A stretch of 5,101 bases of DNA from Clostridia bacterium (GCA_017481065.1 JAFUPT010000097.1:1-5101), one strand, 5' to 3'. Shown: positions 1-4,187, numbered from the stretch's first letter. Numbers and translations are program-made. The notes: generated from the sequence alone by a model not told the origin.

Positions 1-483
1 ATGAAGCTGATGCTCAATGGTGCGGTGACCCTCGGCACCCGGGACGGCGCGAACATCGAAATCTTTGAGCAGGCCGGCGAGGAGAACAACTTCCCCTTCG
101 GCGCGACCGTCGAGGAAATCAACGCCATCAAGGCCAGCTATGATCCCGAGAAGCTCTACAAGGCCGACAAGAAGATCAAGCGCGCCGTGGACGCCCTCGC
201 CGATCTTTCCATCACCCTTGAGGACGATCCGAAGGCGGATTACGAGGGCGCGATTGCCGAGCTCAAGATCGCCCTTTTGAAGGGCAAGAGCTGGCACAAG
301 CCGGACCACTACTTCCTGCTGCATGATTTCTCCGCCTACCAGCAGGCCCGCCTGAAGGCCATCCGCGCAACCAAGGATGAAATCGTCTTTGCCAAGATGT
401 GCCTGATGAACATCGCCGGCGCCGGCAAATTCTCCTCCGACCGCACCATCCAGCAGGACGCCAAGGAGATTTGGAAGGTGTGA
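1..483 (+). CDS. glgP: Glycogen/maltodextrin phosphorylase, C-terminal fragment (5' end outside window)
   Basis: This is the last 160 residues of a GT35 alpha-glucan phosphorylase, a cytoplasmic PLP enzyme that releases glucose-1-phosphate from glycogen or maltodextrin using phosphate. The first residues, MKLMLNGAVTLGTRDGAN, match the family motif GTGNMKFMLNGALTIGT; the lysine at residue 2 corresponds to the PLP-binding lysine (Lys680 of rabbit muscle phosphorylase). GEEN at 27-30 and the C-terminal FSSDRTI at 144-150, followed by EIW near the end, are also family hallmarks. The ATG at base 1 is an internal methionine, not the start: family members run to roughly 750-850 residues and the catalytic domain must begin upstream. 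The frame ends at TGA 481-483 and is followed by an intrinsic terminator, so this is the last gene of its transcript. Whether it is glycogen-specific (GlgP) or maltodextrin-specific (MalP) cannot be told from this part. Confidence 0.93.
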   Translation: MKLMLNGAVTLGTRDGANIEIFEQAGEENNFPFGATVEEINAIKASYDPEKLYKADKKIKRAVDALADLSITLEDDPKADYEGAIAELKIALLKGKSWHKPDHYFLLHDFSAYQQARLKAIRATKDEIVFAKMCLMNIAGAGKFSSDRTIQQDAKEIWKV

Positions 484-496
484 TGCTTAGGGAACG

Positions 497-558
497 CTTA
501 AGGGGCTCCGCCCCTTAAGAATCCCCGCCAAAGGGGATGATCCCCTTTGGAAACCTCA
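497..558 (+). repeat. Palindromic intergenic repeat, copy 1 (two hairpins)
   Basis: Two perfect hairpins lie in tandem just after the phosphorylase stop. Hairpin 1 pairs 497-506 (CTTAAGGGGC) with 510-519 around the loop TCC. Hairpin 2 pairs 528-537 (CCAAAGGGGA) with 541-550 around the loop TGA. They are joined by AATCCCCG and followed by AAACCTCA. The second hairpin and its right flank are closely similar to copy 2 at 2475-2505, and a related inverted copy lies at 3821-3905. Neither hairpin is followed by a T-run, so they are not the terminator themselves. The transcript of the phosphorylase gene would carry them in its 3' end. Confidence 0.75.
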
Positions 559-562
559 CATA

Positions 563-601
563 AAAGAATCGATCCCATGGAGGGATCGATTCTTTGTTTT
601 T
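563..601. terminator. Bidirectional intrinsic terminator between convergent genes
   Basis: A perfect 14-bp stem pairs 563-576 (AAAGAATCGATCCC) with 582-595 around the 5-nt loop ATGGA. On the + strand it is followed by GTTTTTC, a good U-run for ending the phosphorylase transcript. On the - strand the same stem ends in CTTTTATG, so it can also stop the sigma/anti-sigma operon, whose last stop codon lies about 38 nt before it. Its position between convergent genes fits a shared terminator. Confidence 0.9.
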
Positions 602-633
602 CTTCAATATGCAGCTTTCTCTGAAACCTCTCA

Positions 634-1878
634 TCACTCCTCAACCAGCCTGCATTCCACACGGCCGAGGGTCTTGTCCTCGCCAATGACCTTGGCCTCC
701 AGGAATATGCTCTCGGGCACCTCCTCAAAGGACTGCATCTCCATATCCCAGTGGAAAACGCCGTTTTCTTCCCAGCTGCCGCCGGAGCCTGTGTTTATCC
801 TCTCGCCCGTGGAATCGTACAGCCGGAAATCAATGCCCATCTCCTCTCCCTCTTCCGCCTGCTGATAGCGGTATTCGATCTTCAGATAGCCGCGCACCTT
901 TGTGCAGGTCAGGCTGCAGTTCAGAATTTCAAATCGCTCGCCAAAGGCATTGCCTGCGGGAGTGAAATCATACTTCTGCTCCGCTTCAGATTTGGGCAGG
1001 ACGAAGTTGATTTCCGGGATACTGAACTCCTGGTCATCAATCCGTACCACAGCCCGGGCGTGCATTTCAATTTCGCTTACATCCAGCATTTCATCTGCGA
1101 TGCCGGATTCCCACCAGATGATGCTGCCATCGGCATCCTCTCTGGCGTCGCCCGTATCCATAAAAATCAATTCATTTCCTACGCCTATATTGATCCAATA
1201 GCCCATCATTTCCCTGCCGTCCCTGCGGCCCAGCACCTGGAAGTCCTCAAAATCCGCGTAGTAGAGCTTGCCATCCCGCTTATAGGCGATGAGGCCCTTT
1301 TCATTGGCTTCTTCCCTGTTCTCGGGAATCTGCACCTCCTCGCCATTTACGAGCAGCTGCTGCTTCTCCTCCTCGTATACAATAATCTGTTTTCCCGCCT
1401 CAGTTTCGCACTCCTGAGTTCCCTGCGGCACCTCCACAGGAACGCTCTGGCGGATATAGGTATCGTCCGGCGCATCCTGCATGAACGCATCGAACATGGC
1501 ATATCTCTCAGTATCCTTAGGCGTCAGCCTGCACTGCACCAGCACGCCCTGGCCATCAAACACCGCTTCCTCCACGGTGAGCACGGCGTATTCGTTTTCT
1601 GCCGTGCCGAGGTTCTTTTTCACCATTTCCTCCGCACCTTCCAGCGGCAGGATCGGATCCACAGTATCCGTAAGCAGGTGGAACACGCCCAGTTCGTTCA
1701 TTGCCACCGCCGCGCCCGCAAACAGGGCGACCAGAATCACCGCAGCAGCCAATACAGTAGTAAACTTATATCTCTTTTTCATTTTTCTTTCCTCCAGACC
1801 GTTCAGTGTGCCGCGCAGCCGGTCGTGGAAGTCCTCCGGCACATTGCCGAAGGCGCTCTGCCAATCCTGCCTGTTCAT
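634..1878 (-). CDS. Single-pass membrane protein, probable anti-sigma factor (DUF4179-like)
   Basis: This 414-residue protein is probably the membrane-bound regulator of the ECF sigma factor encoded just upstream. Its first ~38 residues are charged and cytoplasmic (MNRQDWQSAFGNVPEDF at the start, then a basic RKMKKRYK patch), followed by one transmembrane helix at about 40-60 and a long, acidic outer domain of about 350 residues. That layout resembles clostridial proteins with a DUF4179 domain encoded beside ECF sigma factors; the name is by resemblance only. The zinc anti-sigma signature HxxxCxxC is absent. The start is well supported: its ATG (1878-1876) overlaps the TGA of the sigma gene in an ATGA junction, and a GGGGAGG ribosome binding site (1892-1886) lies 7 nt upstream, implying translational coupling. 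Only two cysteines, close together (NCSLTC), are seen in the outer domain. The signal sensed is unknown; it could bind a ligand or be cleaved to release sigma. Confidence 0.8.
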   Translation of the reverse strand: MNRQDWQSAFGNVPEDFHDRLRGTLNGLEERKMKKRYKFTTVLAAAVILVALFAGAAVAMNELGVFHLLTDTVDPILPLEGAEEMVKKNLGTAENEYAVLTVEEAVFDGQGVLVQCRLTPKDTERYAMFDAFMQDAPDDTYIRQSVPVEVPQGTQECETEAGKQIIVYEEEKQQLLVNGEEVQIPENREEANEKGLIAYKRDGKLYYADFEDFQVLGRRDGREMMGYWINIGVGNELIFMDTGDAREDADGSIIWWESGIADEMLDVSEIEMHARAVVRIDDQEFSIPEINFVLPKSEAEQKYDFTPAGNAFGERFEILNCSLTCTKVRGYLKIEYRYQQAEEGEEMGIDFRLYDSTGERINTGSGGSWEENGVFHWDMEMQSFEEVPESIFLEAKVIGEDKTLGRVECRLVEE

Positions 1879-2345
1879 AGCTCTGCCTCCCCGCCCAGCT
1901 GGCGCTTCAATTCCAATTTTGCACGCTTCATGCGCGATTTTACCGTTCCTTCCGGGATTTCCAGCATCTGCGCAATTTCCCGCACCCGGTAACCCTCCAT
2001 GTAGTGGAGCATCACCGGCAGCCGCAGTTCGCCCTCCAGCGCCATCAGCGCATCATGGAGCGCTGGATGCGCACCCTCCGGGGCAGCGGGCTCAGCCACG
2101 CTCTCCAGCGGCACCGCGCTCCTGCGGCTTGCGAGCATTGTGCGGCAAACGTTGATCAAGATGCGCGTGAGCCAGGTTTCAAAATAGCGCGCTTCCCGGA
2201 GACTTTCCAGCTTCTCCCACGCCCGGAGCACCGCTTCCTGCGCCGCATCCATGGCGTCTTGCCGGTTCTGCAGCATACCGTAGCTGATGCGGTATAGCCG
2301 CCCCTCCAGCGCCAGCACCCTCTTCGAAAACTCCTGCTTGTTCAT
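1875..2345 (-). CDS. ECF-type RNA polymerase sigma factor (sigma-70 family)
   Basis: This 156-residue protein has the two-domain layout of group 4 (ECF) sigma factors, which direct RNA polymerase to stress or signal-specific promoters. Region 2 covers about residues 9-75, with the core-binding/-10 recognition helix pattern (QDAMDAAQEAVLRAWEKL at 29-46, then the region around FETWLTRILINVCR). Region 4 covers about 96-150, with the -35 binding helix-turn-helix VREIAQMLEIPEGTVKSRMK at 121-140. A short linker of about 20 residues joins them, and there is no C-terminal extension, so the length is usual for the class. The start at 2345 has AAAGGG (2358-2353) 7 nt upstream; the ATG seven bases further upstream is out of frame. 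It is the first gene of a two-gene operon and overlaps its likely anti-sigma partner by 4 nt. I see no convincing ECF autoregulatory promoter (AAC...CGTC) directly upstream. Subfamily and target regulon cannot be assigned. Confidence 0.93.
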   Translation of the reverse strand: MNKQEFSKRVLALEGRLYRISYGMLQNRQDAMDAAQEAVLRAWEKLESLREARYFETWLTRILINVCRTMLASRRSAVPLESVAEPAAPEGAHPALHDALMALEGELRLPVMLHYMEGYRVREIAQMLEIPEGTVKSRMKRAKLELKRQLGGEAEL

Positions 2346-2362
2346 CCTGCATCCCTTTCTGC

Positions 2363-2380
2363 AAACCGATCGATCTGTTT
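2363..2380. repeat. Imperfect 18-bp palindrome upstream of the sigma gene
   Basis: AAACCGATCGATCTGTTT reads the same on both strands except for one mismatched pair (2367/2376). It lies 18-35 nt before the sigma start codon, just upstream of the ribosome binding site, so it could be an operator or a leader hairpin. It is short, and chance is not excluded. Confidence 0.3.
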
Positions 2381-2435
2381 ACACCTATTAGACGGAATAA
2401 TATGGGCTTTGGATTTTGGATTCGGAGAAAAATTT

Positions 2436-2505
2436 GGGGGAGGCACTGGGGGACTTTGTTCCCCAGACCCCCTACCAAGGGGAATGATTCCCCTTGGAAC
2501 CCTCA
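2436..2505 (+). repeat. Palindromic intergenic repeat, copy 2 (two hairpins)
   Basis: The element opens with GGGGGAGGCA. Hairpin 1 pairs 2446-2454 (CTGGGGGAC) with 2458-2466 around the loop TTT, with one G.T pair. The flanking GGGGG at 2436-2440 can pair with CCCCC at 2468-2472 as an outer helix. Hairpin 2 pairs 2475-2484 (CCAAGGGGAA) with 2488-2497 around the loop TGA, followed by AACCCTCA. Compared with hairpin 2 of copy 1, the loop and the right flank are almost identical and pairs 5 and 9 of the stem have changed on both sides, keeping it perfect. Confidence 0.75.
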
Positions 2506-2511
2506 GTAAAA

Positions 2512-2541
2512 ATTATATCATAGCGCCATCAGGGTCGGCAA
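2512..2541 (-). promoter_or_regulatory. Candidate promoter for the sigma/anti-sigma operon
   Basis: On the - strand, TTGCCG (2541-2536) and a perfect TATAAT (2517-2512) are separated by 18 nt, a housekeeping-type arrangement. Transcription would start near 2505 and give a leader of about 160 nt that carries the antisense of repeat copy 2. The -35 box is only four of six, and the spacer coincides with one arm of a 15-bp inverted repeat, so this is tentative. Confidence 0.4.
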
Positions 2542-2560
2542 GAATGACCCTGATGGCGCT
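2522..2560. repeat. Perfect 15-bp inverted repeat (hairpin)
   Basis: AGCGCCATCAGGGTC (2522-2536) is exactly complementary to 2546-2560, with a 9-nt loop (GGCAAGAAT). Read on the + strand no T-run follows (GTCTCTGCC), so it is not a standard terminator. Read on the - strand a T-rich stretch (ATAATTTTTA) begins several bases after the stem, a poor fit. It sits between two repeat elements and overlaps a candidate - strand promoter. Its role is unknown. Confidence 0.7.
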
Positions 2561-2581
2561 GTCTCTGCCAAATCACGGACC

Positions 2582-2640
2582 AAAAGGCTCTCCTGTGCAA
2601 GGGGAGCTGTCAATCGCTTGCGATTGACTGAGGGGTTGTC
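2582..2640 (+). repeat. Second type of palindromic intergenic repeat
   Basis: This element contains a 7-bp imperfect hairpin, 2587-2593 (GCTCTCC) with 2601-2607 around TGTGCAA (one G.U pair), then a perfect 8-bp hairpin, 2609-2616 (GTCAATCG) with 2621-2628 around CTTG, and ends in ACTGAGGGGTTGTC. From memory, elements of the form CTCYCCTGTGCAAGGGGAG, a variable hairpin, then GAGGGGTTGTC are common between genes of gut Clostridia. That recall is not checked here. Its hairpins differ from those of the three-copy family elsewhere in the window. Confidence 0.55.
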
Positions 2641-2664
2641 AAATCCTGCGCTTTGGAACAGAAT
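2636..2664 (+). promoter_or_regulatory. Weak candidate promoter for the membrane protein gene at 2705
   Basis: TTGTCA (2636-2641, five of six to the -35 consensus) and CAGAAT (2659-2664, four of six to the -10) are 17 nt apart and about 40 nt before the start codon. The -35 box falls on the last bases of the palindromic repeat at 2582-2640. No better + strand promoter was seen in the gap. Confidence 0.3.
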
Positions 2665-2691
2665 TCCCCGTCCCTCCGTCAAAATATGGAA

Positions 2692-2697
2692 GGGAGG
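2692..2697 (+). promoter_or_regulatory. Ribosome binding site that fixes the start at 2705
   Basis: GGGAGG lies 7 nt before ATG 2705. The same frame is open upstream to an ATG-less region and an ATG at 2618, but that upstream part lies inside a palindromic repeat and encodes no hydrophobic or conserved-looking sequence, so 2705 is the start. Confidence 0.8.
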
Positions 2698-2704
2698 AAA
2701 ACAT

Positions 2705-3319
2705 ATGCAAAGAATCACAAAATGGCTGCCTCCGGCGCTGTGTTTGCTCTACGCCTTCTATCCCTCTGTCCGCATCCTCGGGGATACATTCGGCTTTTCC
2801 TACGAACTGCGCAATCCCACCCTCTGCGCATACCTGATGGCTCTGCTTTCCATCATCTCCGCAGTATACCTGCTATGGAAAAGGCACACCGCCGGCAGGC
2901 TGGAGCGGGTTTGTTCCCTCCTGATCGCACCGCTCAGCTGTGTTTTCTGCCTGCATATGCTGATTCAGGCCGAACCCGCGCGCATCATCCCCGCCCTGCT
3001 CTGCCCCATCGCCGCTTTCGCCGCGCATTTCGGCTTCAAACCCATCCGCTGGTATTCCATCCCCATCACCCTGTTTGCCATCGTTTCCATGTTTTCCCTG
3101 TTCTTCATGGGCTTTCTTGGATGGATTTGGTACGATCCGTCCAGCATCCAGATTCTGGAATCCACCGCCTCCCCGGATGGCAAATACATCATCGAAACCA
3201 TCTATATAGATGAGGGCGCACTCGGCAGCACAACCGTCCGGGATACGCGCAGCGCCGAACCCGTTCAGCTTCTGCTCGGCAGGCTCTATCCACATTATGA
3301 ACGGGAATACCTAGATTGA
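2705..3319 (+). CDS. Polytopic membrane protein with C-terminal extracytoplasmic domain, function unknown
   Basis: This 204-residue protein is dominated by hydrophobic helices at about residues 7-24 (WLPPALCLLYAFYPSV), 42-57 (LCAYLMALLSIISAVYLL), 70-86, 91-107 and 113-138, giving four to five membrane passes with basic loops (KRHTAGR) between. The last ~55 residues form a hydrophilic tail starting near ESTASPDGKYIIETIY. The pattern SPDGKY followed by a gly/ala-rich turn and a TTVRD-like strand resembles DUF5412-like tails of Firmicutes membrane proteins, but this is recall without a search. The tail ends shortly after the second strand region (YPHYEREYLD), so the domain may be short at its C-terminus. 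The gene has its own strong ribosome binding site, is divergent from the sigma operon across 359 nt of repeats and converges on the next gene. It appears to be transcribed alone. No catalytic residues were recognised. Confidence 0.8.
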   Translation: MQRITKWLPPALCLLYAFYPSVRILGDTFGFSYELRNPTLCAYLMALLSIISAVYLLWKRHTAGRLERVCSLLIAPLSCVFCLHMLIQAEPARIIPALLCPIAAFAAHFGFKPIRWYSIPITLFAIVSMFSLFFMGFLGWIWYDPSSIQILESTASPDGKYIIETIYIDEGALGSTTVRDTRSAEPVQLLLGRLYPHYEREYLD

Positions 3320-3329
3320 ATACAATACT

Positions 3330-3363
3330 GCAAAGCGCGCCCGGAGCGGGCGCGCTTTGCTTT
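3330..3363 (+). terminator. GC-rich intrinsic terminator
   Basis: A perfect 13-bp stem pairs 3330-3342 (GCAAAGCGCGCCC) with 3348-3360 around the loop GGAGC. It begins 10 nt after the stop codon of the + strand membrane protein gene. The T-run is short (TTTGC within the stem, then TTT), so it is a weaker terminator by the U-tract rule, offset by the very stable stem. It separates two convergent genes and may also stop the - strand gene. Confidence 0.7.
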
Positions 3364-3376
3364 CACCATATTGATA

Positions 3377-3718
3377 CTATTCATTTAGTTTGATTCTTTT
3401 TGGCTTCTCCTTTTCATCCTCCGAGGAAACAAATTCCGCATAAACAGTCACATAGACCCACATTCCCAGCGCATACAGGAGCGCCAGCAGAACCAAAGAG
3501 GCGTATATTCCTATCTCCTTCGATGTAAAAATTCCAATCAATATTCCAAATACACCGGAAAATACAACCACCGGAACAGCCAGAATACCCATTTCATGCC
3601 TATAATCCCATCGATCATTTTTGTACCAGATATTTTTCCCACATTTCTTACAGGTAAATATATTATCGTAAGTGAACATTGCCTTTATGGTTTCCTTAGG
3701 TCTGTGCTTGCACTTCAT
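3377..3718 (-). CDS. Small zinc-ribbon-like, two-helix membrane protein, function unknown
   Basis: The protein is 113 residues from ATG 3718, or 115 from ATG 3724. Near the N-terminus CKH and, 17 residues later, CKKC form a possible C-x-H...C-x-x-C zinc site, followed by GKNIWY, as in small zinc ribbons. Two hydrophobic helices follow (about residues 43-64 and 69-97 from ATG 3718), and the C-terminus is a charged cytoplasmic-type tail (SSEDEKEKPKRIKL). A hairpin of two helices would put both ends in the cytoplasm. I do not recognise a named family; small cxxc_20_cxxc-type proteins are a loose parallel. The start at 3718 is preferred because the promoter at 3739-3768 would begin transcription near 3732, leaving only about 8 nt before ATG 3724 but 14 nt before ATG 3718, with GAGGGGG 6 nt ahead of the latter. 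The gene is visibly richer in A+T than its neighbours. Confidence 0.75.
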   Translation of the reverse strand: MKCKHRPKETIKAMFTYDNIFTCKKCGKNIWYKNDRWDYRHEMGILAVPVVVFSGVFGILIGIFTSKEIGIYASLVLLALLYALGMWVYVTVYAEFVSSEDEKEKPKRIKLNE

Positions 3719-3738
3719 GGTCATCCCCCTCTCCCTCT

Positions 3739-3768
3739 ATGATAGCATTGTTCTGTTTTTTATGTCAA
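3739..3768 (-). promoter_or_regulatory. Near-consensus sigma-A type promoter for the small membrane protein gene
   Basis: On the - strand a perfect TTGACA (3768-3763) and TATCAT (3744-3739, five of six) are separated by 18 nt that include an A-run. The predicted start is near 3732, so the leader is very short and consists mostly of the purine-rich ribosome binding site. Confidence 0.75.
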
Positions 3769-3782
3769 TATTCATTTCTCCC

Positions 3783-3817
3783 GCCCATCGCGCCGCCATC
3801 CGGCGCGGTGGGCTTTT
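3783..3817 (+). terminator. Orphan terminator-like hairpin facing right
   Basis: GCCCATCGCGCCG (3783-3795) pairs with 3801-3813 over 13 bp, including one G.T pair, around the loop CCATC and is followed at once by TTTT. This is the form of an intrinsic terminator on the + strand, yet no + strand gene ends nearby: the gene to its left reads the other way. It may block readthrough into the serS leader or be what remains of a lost gene. Confidence 0.55.
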
Positions 3818-3820
3818 GCC

Positions 3821-3905
3821 GGGTCAAGGGGCGGCTCGCCCCTTGCGGGTTCTCAGGGCGGCGCCCTGAGCGGAGTCCAGGGGCAGAGCCCCTGGCCTCC
3901 CCCAA
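3821..3905 (-). repeat. Palindromic intergenic repeat, copy 3 (three hairpins, inverted)
   Basis: Three perfect hairpins with 3-nt loops follow each other: 3825-3833 (CAAGGGGCG) with 3837-3845, 3852-3859 (CTCAGGGC) with 3863-3870, and 3877-3884 (CCAGGGGC) with 3888-3895. Read on the - strand the element opens GGGGGAGGCC, as copy 2 opens GGGGGAGGCA, and its spacers ACTCCGC and AACCCGC resemble those of copies 1 and 2. It is therefore a related element in the opposite orientation, with one additional hairpin. It ends just before the serS promoter. Confidence 0.65.
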
Positions 3906-3913
3906 CATTTTAC

Positions 3914-3942
3914 TTGCAAAATCCCCCATAACGGGCTATAAT
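3914..3942 (+). promoter_or_regulatory. serS: Promoter of the T-box/serS transcription unit
   Basis: TTGCAA (3914-3919, five of six) and a perfect TATAAT (3937-3942) are 17 nt apart, the optimal spacing for the housekeeping sigma factor. Transcription should begin near 3949, about 10 nt before T-box stem I. Confidence 0.85.
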
Positions 3943-3949
3943 GGTAACA

Positions 3950-4187
3950 ATCCATAATGCGTCAAGGAAAAAGAAGATCGTGCAAAGCGCATAGAGAGCC
4001 GGGGAGAGGTGGAAGCCCGGCGGCGGCGGCGATCGGATCCGCTTTCCGAGCATCCGGTGACGAGCCGGAGGGCCTGCGCCCCTTACAGCGCATCGAGTGG
4101 CCGGATGATGAAGAATCAAACGGCAATTTGGGTGGCAACGCGGAAGTCTTTCGTCCCATATTTGAAGGGGATGAAGGGCTGTTTTTT
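3950..4187 (+). promoter_or_regulatory. serS: Serine-specific T-box riboswitch leader of serS
   Basis: T-box leaders bind a specific tRNA and let transcription continue only if it is uncharged. Stem I runs from 3960-3964 (CGTCA) paired with 4058-4062. Above it, GGAAA 3966-3970 pairs with 4043-4047 and GATCG 3976-3980 with 4030-4034. Between those helices the 3' side holds GGA-TCC-G, making TCC (4038-4040) the specifier codon, read by tRNA-Ser with anticodon GGA. The distal arm AGAGAGCCGGG...GGTGGAAGCCCGGC (3993-4021) carries the usual T-loop segments. A small stem pairs 4075-4079 with 4088-4092. The antiterminator has GGG 4130-4132 and GCG 4140-4142 pairing with CGTCCC 4152-4157, leaving the 7-nt bulge TGGCAAC (4133-4139). 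TGGC is complementary to GCCA, the end expected of tRNA-Ser with discriminator G. The sixth bulge base is A instead of the commoner C. Confidence 0.95.
4145..4187 (+). terminator. serS: Regulated terminator of the serS T-box
   Basis: 4145-4157 (AGTCTTTCGTCCC) pairs with 4168-4180 over 13 bp with three G.U pairs and a 10-nt loop, followed by G and six T. Its left arm includes CGTCCC (4152-4157), which is also the 3' half of the antiterminator, so the two structures exclude each other as in standard T-box attenuation. Termination would occur about 40 nt before the serS start codon. Confidence 0.9.

Noticed and set aside
1..3. ATG at the first base as the true start of the phosphorylase
   Set aside because: It is the methionine just before the PLP lysine, deep inside the family's catalytic domain, so the gene must continue upstream.
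751..1992. Long open frame (413 codons) on the + strand
   Set aside because: It lies antisense to the anti-sigma gene and into the sigma gene. It has no ribosome binding site and a histidine/leucine-rich, low-sense translation. The - strand genes have recognisable domains, start signals and an ATGA overlap.
1481..2155. 224-codon + strand frame rich in serine, proline and alanine
   Set aside because: It is antisense to both sigma operon genes; the composition is that of a shadow frame in GC-rich DNA.
2381..2402. TATTAT/TAATAG boxes just upstream of the sigma gene as its promoter
   Set aside because: No acceptable -35 box at 16-18 nt, and no ECF-type AAC...CGT arrangement; the TTGCCG/TATAAT pair further upstream is better.
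2436..2640. CRISPR-like array from the run of palindromes
   Set aside because: The hairpins are different in sequence, not evenly spaced, and there are no repeated units separated by unique spacers of constant length.
2618..2704. N-terminal extension of the membrane protein from ATG 2618
   Set aside because: This part overlaps the palindromic repeat, has no ribosome binding site, and ATG 2705 has GGGAGG at 7 nt.
2873..3295. 140-codon frame on the - strand
   Set aside because: It is antisense to the membrane protein gene, glycine/aspartate-rich with no recognisable motif or ribosome binding site.
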